Position numbers and translations under genes: made by a program
NCBI GenBank assembly: GCA_017165825.1
Contig: CM029369.1
Span: 12,180,565-12,244,564, forward strand
Direction of reading: 5' to 3'
Origin: Hepsetus odoe
Taxonomy: Eukaryota; Chordata; Actinopteri; Characiformes; Hepsetidae
Length of the DNA: 64,000 bases
Notes under the pieces: model-generated
Told to the model about the DNA's origin: nothing
The model's input: only the letters and a program-made list of their open reading frames with translations
Databases searched by the model: none
Shown here: positions 47,985-61,370 of the stretch, one piece after another
Layout of the letters: each line of letters opens with the position of its first letter
How positions within the stretch are numbered: the stretch's first letter is position 1

Positions 47985-49740
47985 GTTTCATGTACTGTGA
48001 CAACAGTTGCAAATGTAACTAAGAAGTATGGAGGTGCATGGGACTGTGGACAACCTCCCAAGACATGGCAGCAAGAGCAAATGCAGCCCCAGCTTAATCA
48101 GAAGGATAGTGCGAATGGTAGACAAAGAGCCAAGAAAAAAAATCTAAAGACAATCAAGTTGAAATCCAAGGTCAGTTATATTGAACGACACTGGGTTCCA
48201 TGGAAGAAGTGGAATCAAGGAGGAATCCATTATTGGAAAAAAGAAAAGAAAAGCAGGATGGGCATTAGCTAAGATTAACATTAACATATCTCTGGGAGAG
48301 TGTCCTATGGACTGATGAAACAAAACTTTTGGCAAGTCACATCAGCTATATGTTCATAGATGGAACAATGATGTGTTCGAAGGATTGAAATTGATACCTT
48401 GCATAAAACATGAAGGGGATGGGCTATATTTTGGGACTGGTGTGTTGTATCTGGCAAAAGTTTTTTGTTAGTGCTCAGGGACATCAGTTTACTACTCGGT
48501 CACTGCTCGGCCACCCTATCAACCATCTGAGAAATAGAATATCTACCAACAAGTACTGGTTGGGAAAAAGATTTTGTTCGACATACAAAATAAAACTTTT
48601 GTTCAGAGTTACATACACCCAAGACGTAATAAGAAAATGCAAATTCAAATTTTTCTCAGTTTCTGCTTGCTAAATGGGAATGTTTCCTGAAGCAGCAGAA
48701 ATGAGGTGAAAGTTTAAGAAATTGATATTGGATATGATCAGGATTTTTTCCTGCACTACAGCAGGCCTGAGCATTATTAAATTACATGGCCGTAATTCTC
48801 TTATTGTTATATGATCCCGTTTAAACTATTGCATTATTGCATTCAAATTTGACTTGCTGGGGAAAGTTTAAATAAAGGTTTGTTCACTGTGGAAAAGGAA
48901 AGAAAGTGCAAGTTAAAGAGAAGACATCACTCTGAGGACTGCTGTGTACAAGGTCTTTAAACACAAAACATTCCAGATTCATAGCCATTCCCATTATGTC
49001 TTTATATTACCTCTCTGGAAACATGAGCATTAGGGTGGGCCTTTTGTGGACAAACCTGAAGAGCAAGAATACATTTCCAAATCTCAGGATCTGTGTGTGT
49101 GTGTGTAGTTAATCGCAGCTTCCTTGTGCAAGGACAGATAAAATGAATTCAGTTATTGTATTTATTTTATACATTTTTTGTTCTCAATTGATTGTTTTCT
49201 ATGAAAAATGCAAGGAACAATTTTTTTATTATATAACATTAATCAATATTGTTTTAACAAGTGACAAGTGGGCAAATTTGACCTAATTATGAAACAAAAC
49301 TTTTGGCTTTTGGCAAGTCACATCAGTTATACGTTCATAGATGGAACAATGATGTGTTCGAAGGATTGAAATTGATAACTTGCATAAAACATGAAGGGGG
49401 TGGGCTATATTTTGGGACTGGTGTGCTGTATCTGGCAAAGGGAGCTCTGTGCAAAAAATAAATTAGTCTAAGATCCTCAAAGGCAGCTTCGAACACAAGT
49501 CAGTGGTTTTACGATACAAAACACTTAGCAAAAAGCACATAAGAGTGGCATTAAAAAGGGAAAAAACATTTGACTATTCTCCAGTGGCCCACTATAAGAC
49601 CTGATTTTAATCTTATTGCACATATATTGTAAAGTCTGAAAAATGTAGTGTGAATGAACAATAATTTAATTATATAACATTAATCAATATTGTTTTAACA
49701 AGTGACAAGTGGGCAAATTTGACCTAATTGTGCACAGCAT
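47985..49740 (+). pseudogene. Rearranged Tc1-type transposase remnants
   Basis: A decayed Tc1-type gene. The first part shows TVANVTKKYGG, then after a frame change SLIRRIVRMVDKEPRK (second helix-turn-helix), and ESVLWTDETK at 48292-48321. Only about 155 nt after the DDE start are kept before the sequence diverges at 48478. A second copy of that same segment occurs at 49291-49440. It continues with a further transposase part (gtggttttacgatacaaaac, ctattctccagtggccc). A perfect 60-nt direct repeat brackets the second copy. No clear terminal repeats were found. Confidence 0.75.
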
Positions 49741-50317
49741 GACATCCCTGACCCTGAAATTAGCCTTGATAAACTAACATGCTGATCTTCTGATGACCTT
49801 ATATTAAAGAAAGTAACAACACTAATTGCAAAATTTTGAATCTGTAAAAAGAAGCCAGTGTACCTGTATAAGAATTAGTAGAAAGATGAAATCATAAAGA
49901 AATGTTTTCCCCCCATCACTGGGGTTAATAAAAGTTTTCAAATTTAGCTTATTGCTCTTCAGTAACTTCAGGACATGGCTTACCATATGGAGATTTATTC
50001 TATCTATCCAGAGGCTCAGAGTATGGCAGAGTTCACTCTTAAACAAGTGTCTACTTAATTCCAGTATTAGGATCATTTGGAAGGAAGTGCAAAAAAGGAG
50101 CAAGAGTTGAAATGAAAACCTGCATTTTAAACAAAGTCATGCAAATTTAGTTAATCTCAGTAAATCTTGATCTCTAGATGTACTCCAGAGTCTATTAGAA
50201 CAGCACCATCCTGAGAGAGAGGCAAGGGAGTTTACTATGAAATATACTTTGTGTATTCTCAACTGCCAGGCAGAAAATATTCACACTACAAATAATGGGC
50301 AAGAAAGTTAAGTGAAA

Positions 50318-50538
50318 GTGACAACTTGACATTATGAAACATAGAACAGCACAAAGTAATTCAACCTCTGCTTTTCACCCATACACACATGTGCAGCAGC
50401 TATTTAAAAAGTCCTGGGAGCAGTGGTGGGGACGGTACCTTGCTCAAGGGTACCTCAGGGCAACCTACTGGTCTGGGATTTGAACCCATTACCTCCTAGG
50501 GCCATCTCCCTAACCACTAGGCCACCATTGCCCCCATA
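50318..50538 (-). mobile_element. tRNA-derived SINE family 2
   Basis: On the minus strand: head ggcaatggtggcctagtggt, B-box-like gggttcaaatcc, a ggtacc-containing middle and the tail ending gtcactttcactt. Confidence 0.82.
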
Positions 50539-51964
50539 ATACATATAAGAAGTGCAGAGAAAATTAAGTGGCCACTCTCCATGGAGACTGAATTATAAAA
50601 ATGCCAAAGGTAATTCAGTGTGAAGAACAGTGTGATAAGGAAAGCTGCACAGAAGAGAGGCATTAACAGAGAAGGACAAAGAGCTCAGTCACTGTGGTCA
50701 GAGATATTAAGCTCTGAAAATATCAGTGTGCTGATTGCGGTGGAATGAGGAATGCTGGATGAATGGCTGTTGACTGACAATTTCCAATCTACCAAGGAGA
50801 AAGGCTGCCTTCCACTCTAGAGGCAGTCATAAGCCAGTCTATGGTCCTGCTACCCAACAGCCACTGACCACACCAACTCGGTGTCATTCGGCTTAGAGTT
50901 ATATGATTTCCATACAATATTTCCATTGCAGAACATCGCAGGTCTGAACTGCTGGTCTACAAATACAAAATATACAAATTACCTAAAAGCTATCAAGCTC
51001 ATGTATGAAATGAAACAGACAAAGTTAAATGAATGAACATGAAGTGCAATTAATACACCTGCTAATAGAAAAAAACTAGGTGATTGCACTTCCATTTTCA
51101 CTCATTCAGAATATCCAGGAACGTCCACAGGGCCCTCTGAAGAAATTAAGCCTTTCTAATGCCACTCAAAAGTATTTTATGCATCCATTATGCATCAAAA
51201 ATACTTCCACTGTAACATATTATATTTTATACTTTATAATTAAATTTTACATTTATGTAAAAACAACTGAAGCTAAACTTCAAAGTGGAGCTGTTTATGC
51301 AATACTCACTTGACATCATTCACTAAATCGAGTCTGTCCTGTGGTGTGTGGGTATTTTATCCTGCCATTGCTTTGTAATGACCAGAATGGCTCAAATCTG
51401 AATGTGCCTCTCAAAAGCAGTTTTGTCCTACATATAAATTTAAAACATGTGAAGTGATGGGCTCACATATTTGTGTCAAAGCTAAAAGGCTTACAAAAGC
51501 TCTTGGAACATGTGAACAGTCTAAGAATATATATGCTAGTATCATCTGTTTTCAGCTACCCATTAAATAGGGCTGATCAATTTAATATAGTTTCCAGTTA
51601 AACAATTTTGATTTAAATATTAACTGATAACTGAATTATAGTTGTTCAGCCCTAATTTAAAATATGCAGATGTTTCAATGTCTATGTCTGGCACACAGGG
51701 GTAAAGTAATTTAAAACTGTTCATAAAAAAAAAAAAAAATTTCTTCTTAGCTCTAGAACCAAATGCATTAGCACATAATGCTAGAAATGTCTTGTGCTGA
51801 TGATAAAAAAAAAAAAAACATTAATATGCCACTGCAATGTTTAAGATTGTATAATAACAGCCACAGTCAGTTGCCTTACTGCAGTCAATAGTTGATAGAT
51901 GATTTTTTATAAATAATGGAATATGGGAAAGTGTCAAATCATAAGGGCTACAATTTTAATAATG

Positions 51965-52397
51965 TACGGTTGACGGACGAGGTTAGACAGGAGTCTCCAT
52001 GGACGATGATGTTCGCTGATGATATTGTGATCTGCAGTGAGAGTAGGGAGCAGCTTGAGGAGAACCTGGAGAAATGGAGATATGCTCTAGAGAGGAGAGG
52101 AATGAAAGTGAGTAGGTCAAAGACAGAATACATAAGAGTGAATGAAAGGGAGAAAAGTGGAGTGGTTAGGATGCAGGGAGTAGAGGTGACAAAGGTGGAG
52201 GAGTTTAAATACTTGAGATCAACAGTTCAGAGTAAAGGCAAGCGTGAAGAGAGGTGAAGAAGAGAGTGCAGGCAGGTTGGAATGGGTGGAGAAGAGTGGC
52301 TAAAGTGAATTGTGACAGACAGGTAACAGCAAGAGTAAAAGGGAAGTTTTAAAGGACAGTAGTGAGACCAGCTATGTTGTATGGGTTAGAGACCATA
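51965..52397 (+). pseudogene. RTE-like LINE fragment with FADD catalytic block
   Basis: The open frame gives LTDEVRQESPWTMMFADDIV, then SESREQLEENLEKWRYALER and GMKVSRSKTEYIRVNEREKS, with FKYLRSTVQSKGK before a stop at 52257. After a frame change the CYGLET-type region (tatgttgtatgggttagaga) can be read before homology ends. Both the amino-terminal and the carboxy-terminal parts are missing. The FADD motif is intact here. Confidence 0.85.
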
Positions 52398-52650
52398 CAA
52401 ACCAGCTTGGCAAATTACATTCAGTACTAAAGTCTCAGCTCTAAAAAAATTATTAGAAGTACTAAAAAGAAGGCCTGGGGCTTAGCTTACAGCTATACTA
52501 CAGCATAGATGTAGATATGAATATTTGTACTGTAGAGTAGGACTATAAAGCATTAACTTTACTTCATTACTTTTAATCCTTTAGTCTTCATTGCTTTTAA
52601 TTTGTTAGTTAATTAGTGCTGTAAAAGTAATTAGTGTTGAATTTTTTTTA

Positions 52651-52853
52651 CATTACATTGCGGCATTTAGCAGACACTCTTATCCAGAGTGACTTCCATG
52701 CCCTAATTACAGGGACATTCCCCCTGGAGCAATTCAGGGCTAAGGGCCTTGCTCAGGGACCCAGTGGTGGTAGTGCGAGAGGTAGGATTTGAACCTGGGA
52801 TCTCTTGAGCCATAGGTCCGTAGGCAAGTACCCTACCATTAGACCACCGCCAT
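52651..52853 (-). mobile_element. tRNA-derived SINE family 1
   Basis: Minus-strand copy, nearly full length: head ggcggtggtctaatggtagg, B-box-like aggttcaaatcc, core ccaccactgggtccctgagc and tail gcatttagcagacactctta on the plus strand. Confidence 0.88.
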
Positions 52854-53408
52854 CTCATTTATTTATTTATTGCTAGGGCATATTGCTAACATATTGCTAG
52901 GAATGCAAAACGATTTTCTACACTGGTTAGAGTTAGAATTAACTAGTTAGCTTAGCTGAAGAGATGCTTTTGAAATACTCTGCTTTACCCTGTGTAATTA
53001 TGTAATTTGCAAAAGAAAAAAAAAATAAAAGAAAAAAATTCACCAACAATAAAATTTAAAGATAAATACTAAATGAGTATTAATTTCCAAAATGTGTAGG
53101 CTAAGAAAAATGTATAACAAATAGCCACTGGAGTCCTGTCAATAGTGCTAACTTGGCAGCAAAATGTTTAAAGACATTAAGGTTGAAAAGAGCAAGTCAT
53201 GAGTTCTGTTTTAAGATGAAAGTGGGACAAAATAACAGTGGGAATTGATGGAGCTGTGATGGAGAAAGTGAACCAGAAAAACAGGCCTTCTGGACAGTCT
53301 GGTTTTCCCTGTTTAATATTTCACTAAATGGTCTGTGCTATCATTGAGCACCCTTTGCATATTCCAACCATGCCATGGCAGGTAGTAGGACTCTGGTTTC
53401 TGATCTTA

Positions 53409-53412
53409 CACA

Positions 53413-53439
<27 letters not shown>
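53409..53439. repeat. Poly-T tract
   Basis: This is a run of about 29 T on the plus strand. Confidence 0.9.
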
Positions 53440-53444
<5 letters not shown>

Positions 53445-54082
53445 CTCTGTTTATGTCAGCATGGTTGGAAAGAAATCAATATCCTGTCAACATAATAACC
53501 TGGACTCCTGGAGCATTGCACAATGTGTGTTTGGGCTAAAAAGACACAATAAATGAAAAACACAAACAACCTACAAATATCTATCAAGTCTATAATCATG
53601 TAAATTTCTGACCTAAGGCAATTACATGCTTCATTTTAGAACACAAGATTCAGGATTAGACCTACTGCTAAGTTGGGAGAAATGGCTGCTTTTTTTAGAT
53701 AAACCTTCCTGAAGAGCAGACTTTAACATAATAAACAGCAGGAAGCAAAACTGTCTTTTGTCAAAGTCACATTTACCTAATAACATTCTCTCCGTCATCC
53801 TTCCTCCTACACAATCTCTCATTTATTATTGTATAGTATTCTAACATCCTGGGTCATCAGTATTGCAAGCATGTCCATCAGATTAAGAACATGAAAGCCT
53901 GAGAAGGATTTCATTCTCTCTTGACTGGCCACAAAGCAAACAAATGAAAAACCAGCTATGCCTTGTCTGATCTTTAGCAGCTAAATATGCATATATACAT
54001 ACACACCCACCCACACCTGAATCAACAATGACCAGGGACAGCATAATACTGAAGACTCTACATATTGTCACTTCTACTTTCT

Positions 54083-54086
54083 ACTA

Positions 54087-54120
<34 letters not shown>

Positions 54121-54127
54121 TTTTTTT
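54083..54127. repeat. (TA)n followed by poly-T
   Basis: An AT array runs into about 25 T. It is followed by two tandem copies of a unit containing accgtacataagaa (54143-54173). Confidence 0.88.
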
Positions 54128-54958
54128 AGTTACAATATTGGACCGTACATAAGAACGTACCGTACATAAGAATATAAGACATAAGAACTTATATTCCAGA
54201 CTCTAAACCTGCAGGAACTGTTCTTTGTGTGAACAGATATAAAGGAAACAGAAACAGTCTGATGTAAATGCTGTGAGAAATATTTATACTAAGGCAGAAA
54301 GAATCAGATAAGTACTCCAAAATCACTTCAACTGCTTCAAAGCACAATTTTAACACACTGTGCAGATTGTAATGGCATTCACACCTAGCTGGTGCACTAT
54401 ACAGATTATCACAGCTCTTGCACTCCACAATACATGATTTCCCCTTAAAATGCATTTGTTGCATAGTGTTACAAAATATTTGGATTTAAAATGGCATGCA
54501 GTTTTCTTTGTTGATCAACTACTGGGAGGAAAATGAGCACAGCATTTTGCAATAAAAAAATAAAACATCTGGATCTTTAATATCTATGTGGACCACAATC
54601 AAAGTGCTGAAAAAAAGACATAACATACAGTTAATGGAATAATAAACAAAAAGTATATGAGGCCCCAGGCAAACAATGATTAGGACCAATTGTCATGTGT
54701 TGGTACTCTGAAAAGGCATGGGAATAAAGAACAGATCCAAAATTGTCCTGGCCATCAGAATCATATGGCTCCAAGGTTATCACTCCCTGTTACCATGTTT
54801 TTCCTGATAGTTCCATCATGACATTCATCATGTTGTTTGTTCCTGCTTTTTATATTATATTTATGCTGCTCAAATGTAACTTCTCTGATTCCAACAATAT
54901 GCAAGAATGTATCCTTGTGTGCAAAACTATCACTTGCAATTACTTTTGCCTCAGTGAG

Positions 54959-55163
54959 TACATTTACAGCATTTAGCAGACACTCTTATCCAGAGCAACT
55001 TCCATGTCCTAATTACAGGGATCAGTCCCCCTGGAGCAATTCAGGGTTAAGGGTCTTGCTCAGGGACCCAGTGGTAGTAGTGCTAGAGGTAGGATTCAAA
55101 CCTGGGACCTCTTGAGGCATAGGTCCATAGGCAAGCACCCTACCACTAGACCACCACCACCCT
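54959..55163 (-). mobile_element. tRNA-derived SINE family 1
   Basis: Minus-strand copy, nearly full length, with head ggtggtggtctagtggtagg and tail catttacagcatttagcaga (plus strand). Confidence 0.88.
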
Positions 55164-56127
55164 ATGTAAATAATGTAATGTATGTAAAGCTGTACAGTAT
55201 TTGCCCTTTTGAGATTTTTTGTTTTCAACATAGTAGTTTATTTGTACAACTGTTCCCGTCTTACAACTGCAGGACAGACAAAAATGACAGATGGGCAAAA
55301 CCTTAGACAGAGGCTGAGATTTAATTAGTGAGGAACCGATGAGGAAACAGGGTAAAAGAATAAGGACCTGCAACTCCTACACTTCGCAGTAATAATTCCT
55401 CCATGAGTAAGAGGATGATAGTGACAATCCTTTAAGATTACAGCACAGCAAACTACACTGAACTTACCTGAAGTCACTAATTTCTCAAACATCAGCAATT
55501 TAGAGCACTGATAGGATTCCAGAAGGTAAAGACCCTGGGAATCAGAACTTTACAGGTTCTAGAAGGCCTAAGGCCAGGAAAATGATATCACAGATATTCA
55601 GGGGCTTTTCTTCATGGCATGGAGAGGCACATCTGAAAGAACATGAAAACTAACACATTTGATTTTAGCCATCACTAGCAACCACTCTATATGTGAGTGG
55701 TGTCATTTGGGTATGCCTCCAAAATGCCAGAAGCAAAAATTGACTTGGCAGTATTCCCTACAGTTAAGCCATTTCAAATATAAACTTATAAGTATCTCTG
55801 AGCCATGGAGTTTCCAAAGCGTTTCTTTGTTTTTTTTTTTTTTGGTTTTGTAATGATTCCAGTATTAAACTTTGCAATTGTTAAAGAAATGTTTGTAGAG
55901 TAATTAGCATATTATCAACAGTTCTCCACATTTGTAACCAACATATCACAATCACAGTATTTAAGAATATAACTGCTAGACATCATGCTAGAAGCATGCC
56001 ATAAGTATAACCTTTATAACCTTTATTATTCATTTATTAACATTAAGATATTTTGGTAATTAACTGATTAAGCACTGAACCAAAAATCAGATTAAATTTT
56101 GATTCTAGTGAAAATGTGAATGCTGCA

Positions 56128-56345
56128 GATACAACCTGGACAAGTCGCTAGCCAATTGCAGGGCAGACACACACACTCACACCTACAGGGCAATTTAGCA
56201 TCTCCAATCCACCTGACCTGAATGTCTTTGGAGTGAGGGAGGAAAATGGAGCATCCAGAGGAAACCTCAACAGAGCAAACTCCCCACAGAAAGGGGGACC
56301 TTCTGCCGATTATGCTACACTTTGTGGCACTGTGTCACCCACATC
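56128..56345 (-). mobile_element. Fish dispersed repeat, SINE family 3-like
   Basis: On the minus strand it reads gtggcacaaagtgtagcata, ctgtggggagtttgctctg, a gtttcctc-ggatgctcc part, ccaaagacattcaggtcagg and ctaaattgccctgtaggtgt. This order matches a widespread fish repeat remembered as a tRNA-headed SINE. The head is degraded. Confidence 0.6.
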
Positions 56346-56467
56346 CCAAAACTGACATAGTTAATTTTGTTCTTGAACCATGCAGTGTAAGAACTGAAAT
56401 ATGGTAGCTCTAACAAAGAATAAAGCCTAACAAGGATTGTATGGATAATGTGGGGAGTTTGCATTAG

Positions 56468-56595
56468 GGTGGCGGTGGTCTAGTGGTAGGGTACTTGCCT
56501 ACGGACCTCTGGATCAAGAGGTCTCCCTGTAATTAGGACATGTAAGTCGCTCTGGATAAGAGTATCTGCTAAATGCCGTAAATGTAAATGTAATG
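56468..56595 (+). mobile_element. tRNA-derived SINE family 1, internally deleted
   Basis: The head (ggcggtggtctagtggtagg) is joined to the 3' part (ctccctgtaattaggacatg) without the B-box and core. The tail is complete. Confidence 0.85.
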
Positions 56596-56969
56596 TATTA
56601 AGGCACCAGCTCTGTCTGCAGGGTTTTCTGGAAATGGTGATATTTCCTGTGAATCTTTCATGGGCAGTTTGTCAATATCAGTCCTCACAGAACATTATAA
56701 ATACATATAAATATGTACATGTTTTATATAATTTATAGAATTTGATCATCTTGGTGTTTCAGGAGTTTTTAACTTTAATTTGTATCACAATTGCCAAACA
56801 ACACAATGATGGCAACAAGCCATCACTGGAATAATATTTTGAGGACTGCTGAAGTGGGAAATGAACTCTGTAAGGTCCCATTATATTTGCTGTTAAATTA
56901 ACATACCTTAAGCTAAACATGATGGTAATTCGCTGACCTAAACTGGCTACCAATAGCTGCCCATAGACA

Positions 56970-57137
56970 CATTTACATTTACAGCATTTAGCAGCAGCTC
57001 TTATCCAGAGTGACTTTCAATTCCTGATTATAGGGACAGTCCTCCTGGAGCAACTTGAGGCTAAGGGTTTTGCTCAGGAACCCAGTGGTGGTTGTGCTAG
57101 AGGTAGGATTTGAACCTGCAAACTCTTGGTCCATAGC
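56970..57137 (-). mobile_element. tRNA-derived SINE family 1, 5'-truncated
   Basis: The tail and core are present on the minus strand. The copy stops within the tRNA-like head (near ggaccaagagtttg). It is in opposite orientation to the copy 375 nt to its left. Confidence 0.82.
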
Positions 57138-58436
57138 CGATCAATCTCAGTCCAGAATGTTCTCATTATTGGTCCCGCGATGGCGGCATGGGTTACAAAA
57201 TACTGTCAGAACAAGGGTGTCTCTCTCCACCTTCAAAATAAACTTATCTCTTCAGAGAACCGCTGAATTCAGTCAGTCAATATTCAGAAAAAACATCTGT
57301 TTGCAATTGTTGCTTCTAAAGGTGCCATAAGTTTTAGCATCAAAAGGTAGAATGATTGATATAGTTTGTGCAAACCAATTATTAACAAATAAAATGATTC
57401 TTTGAAAACTTTGTGCTTTCATTGTGCCACATAACATTTTTTGTGAGGGTCTGAAACTATTTAGTGCAACAAATTTTCAAAAAGAGAGATAATCAGCGCA
57501 AACAAATACTTTTTTTTCCCCTGCTATTAGATTTTATTAATGCAGCACCTGAAGCCATGTCTGCCTGGGCAGGCCAGATTTACTTTGTTTTTATATGGGT
57601 TCATTTAGTACTGACAAGTTGAAACCGGAGTTATTCTTGCAAAAGACAGAAGACAACTCTCAAGAGTTAAAATTCATTAAAATCAGTTTAATGAAAACTG
57701 ATATTAGTCATTGCTGGCTTTGATGTAGTTTTTAAGGGTTTGCAAGTTAAGGCCTGCATCTTTTGTGAAATTTTTATGGTACAAAGATCAAGTCAAAAAC
57801 ATCCCAGTTTGACTGCATTAAAATACTAATTAAAACACAGCCACATATGTGGCACGTTAAATAAAAAAAAAATTGAAAATATATTTATTTTTAGAGTCAG
57901 TACATTTTCCTGTAATTTAACAGCATAATTGTTGTTGTGCCCTGTACCAAATTTAAATAATTTTCAGAAATTGTTTCCAGAGATATTGACAGGGATTATT
58001 CCAGGATAATCCCTGGGATTTTTTAGGCCACAGCAGATTTTGACTAAATAATAAATTATGAATGATAAGGTTTACTGTTAGCAAGTTCAAAATCATTAGT
58101 ATCTGACAATTAGTGTTGAACTACATATATAAATTAGATTTGAAATGATCATCTTACCCTTTTCAACTTTTTCAGATTAGAAGTGTTAGAATTTTTTCAA
58201 ATGGATGGACTTTTTTGACCACAGGATGTTTATACTAGAAAATTCTGTTGTTAAGAGAGGCTATATCAAATTTATGATCGGTTTCTATTCAATGGCAAAT
58301 TAATCCCCCTCCAGCGATCAAACAAATGCACTTGGCAACAAACATTCCCCAAGTCAGACACACATGAACACCTGTTTCCATAACAAGGTACAATTTGGTG
58401 ATTCAGGCAATAAATACAAGTAACAACATAACAGAA

Positions 58437-58796
58437 GTAGGCAGGGCGGAGTGGGTGAAAAAAAGTAGCAGGAGTGATCTGTAACAAACAGGTAACTGCA
58501 AGCGTGAAAGGTAAGGTTTACAATATGGCAAGCAGACCAGCTTTGTTACATGTTTTGGAGACAGTGGCACTGACAAAATGACAGATAATGAAGCTAGAGG
58601 TGGCAGAGTTAAAGATACTAAGATTTGCGCTGGCAGTGAAAAGATTCAGAATTAATATATTAGAGCCCAGGTTAAGTGGAGCCAGAGAAGCAAGATTGCA
58701 TAGGTTTAGGTATTTGCAGAGGAGAGATGCTAAATATATTGCAAGCAGGATGTTGAGGAAAGACCTCCAAGAAAAGCAGCCAGAAAAGATGATTTA
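58437..58796 (+). pseudogene. RTE-like LINE carboxy-terminal fragment
   Basis: It starts in the GWNGW-like region (gggcggagtgggtgaaa) and passes through the RPALLH-type block. It then shows KLEVAELKILRFALAVKRFR, ARLHRFRYLQRRDAKYIASR and MLRKDLQEKQPEK before the stop. The region around the Arg-rich RGRPKR block is deleted. It is more diverged than the other four copies. Confidence 0.78.
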
Positions 58797-61350
58797 ACAA
58801 AAATGCTCTAAAATTTACAATGTAAATTGTGCTCCAAAATTTACTGGCTCCCAGCAATTATACAGCAAATGTTTGGTACATACAATACATGCTAACATTT
58901 GACATTTATTGATAAATGGTTTCTGATACCCATCATACAACAAACCATTTTAATTCCCCCTGAAATGCCAGATATATATTCTGTAGTGTTAAGGGTCAAA
59001 GAATTAATTACCATAGCATTTTTTTTTTATCAGAAATGTCAGAATATACTTTTTTTTTCTTTTTTTTTTTTTACAGGAAACACAAATACAACAACAGAAA
59101 ACATAAGTTTATTCATATTGTTTCCTGTGTTCAGATACCTGTTTCCTTCTTGGTCCCCTTCCCTCCTTCTCTGTTCATTTTCAGGACTGCCTTAAACATA
59201 GTGCAATCTTTGCAGTATTCCCACCTTCAATCAGTCTATGGACACAAGGAAAAAGAAAAACAATTTTGGGTCAGAGTAAAAACAAAATTATAATGAGAAT
59301 AGGTGCAATAATGAGCATTTTGAGTATGATGTATATTTTGAGAATATGAGGACAACAATCAGGATGATTATGACAATCACAATGAAGATTCTAACATTCC
59401 ATCATGTCTTTACAGGAGGAATTCTGAGATATTTCCCACACTTCCTCAAATTCCAGTTAGTAAGATCTGGCAGGCCAGCATGGAAAGAATGCTCCAATAT
59501 TTAGACAGAATAGCTCGACTTCGCTATCTTGTTATGCCGGAAAACAAGCTGTCAGATTCTCAGCATTCCACATCTAATTGATGCTGTGTGGCTGAACTTG
59601 AGTCTTTAAGGCCTGACATGATCATTTCTATACACTGTGCCTGCTCTTTCTGTGAATTAGCTCAAAAAGGTTACCTCAATAGGTCAAACCCTTTAATACA
59701 CTGCATTTATCATTTTCATCTGCCTTTGTACCCTGAGCCACATACCATGTTTTGTTTTTTTTTTGTTTTTTTTTGGCTAGCTTGTTTGTAAGGAAGGAGG
59801 TGGAATGATTATGCACTCAAAAATCACTACTGCTGCTGATGTAATTAAAATAACACACAGGCAAAAAATGTTTCCGCAAACTGCGTTGAGTATTGCTATT
59901 CTTCCCTTACTTTGGTAGAAAGTTTGGTAATTTGGTCACAAATAATTTAAAGCCAACTGCTTGTGTGGTTCTACATTTGCTGCATTACTAAAACTTTAAT
60001 TATGATTACTGGTCAGTTTAATTATTATTAACAATGTTTAAACCCAATGTGCATCTGATAACTAAAGAAAGCAATGTCTAGACTTTGGGGAACTTCAAAA
60101 TTGTAATTGAGTAGCTTAGTTTGAGATGGTTTATGTGGTTAGGTATTAACATACTGGTACACAAAAAGAATGTAAAATGTAAATTCTTTGTTTCTTTGCA
60201 TGTTAAAAAATAAAAGGTCCAAGGGCCTGTAGGCTTGTAGTTCCTTAGATAATTAAAAAACCACAAATACATCAGATTAAAGTTTGTTGCCAGTGTGTGA
60301 AGATTGTAGACATTCTGTACTAAGATGCAGAAAGACCACACAACACTGTCACACCCATATGTGAAACACAGACTTGTGTAGACCAGCCTATGAATGTTAC
60401 CCATAAGATTGTAAAGGAATTTTCAACGTAATCTAAGATCTCCATTTACCCTTTAGCTGTTTTGGGATCAGATTACACCAGCTTTTCTCAAGGGCTAGAG
60501 TACCCTGAATGATACTTTTTTCCAGGACTTTTCTTCAGATCCAGCGGTCATAATTTAGCTCGACAGATGTAAATGTAAGAACATGTTTAGGTCATGAGGT
60601 GTACCAAGTACATCAGTACATCAGAACAAATAAACTAAAACAATCCACTGATGCTCTTAAAACACACATCTGAAAAATAAATCTATAAATCAATTGTTTC
60701 CTCCACATCCTAAGTACATGTCTTCTTGATCATTCTAATTGTTGAAGTGCTGCAGAACTGAAACTGGCAGCTGCCTTTAGAAGACTGGACGCTACAGACA
60801 TATGAGGAATTCCATCTCTATCCTGTAAAAAGAGTCTGCCCAGTCTGCTTGGGTTAATTTGTGTCTTACAAAAACAGCTAAGGACAAGCAGTTATAAAAG
60901 CACCCCCCACTGAGGCAATGTTCAGCTGCATGAACTCCTGGTGAGGGAGGAACAGAGAAGACAACTGTTTATACAGAATAAAATGACTAAACTACACCTT
61001 TTTATTTAAAGGATACATTTTTCAAAAATAAAAATATATTTATTATTGGTTTCTGAACATGATAGTCACTCCGTTTGCCATCATTAGCATTCAGAGCATG
61101 CTTTTAAACAAGGCTGGTTTTGATTGCATTGGCATTTTACCCATCTTTTATCCTCAACATCAGATCCCATTTAGTCTAAGAACAGAAAAGGACAGGAAAT
61201 GCCATGCATTCATACAGTATTGAGGAGTACAGAGCCAAGAGCAGTTCCCATGGGGAAAACTCACTTAAAGAGGGTGACAATATGCACATTAGTTATATAT
61301 TTAGTTTAGCTAACTAAAATCCTAATCACAAAAAACTATATTTGTCATCA

Positions 61351-61370
61351 AAAAAAAAAAAAAAAAAAAA
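61351..61370. repeat. Poly-A tract
   Basis: This is a run of about 20 A, with no SINE or LINE body recognisable next to it. Confidence 0.85.

Noticed and set aside
55022..55231. Minus-strand frame with QEVPGLNPTSS
   Set aside because: It is translated SINE family 1 sequence; the similar plus-strand frames at 54837 and 57055 are too.
60078..60404. 108-residue minus-strand frame, the longest in the right part without repeat homology
   Set aside because: AT-rich, low-complexity hydrophobic composition, no recognisable domain, no splice or initiation context. It is likely a chance frame.
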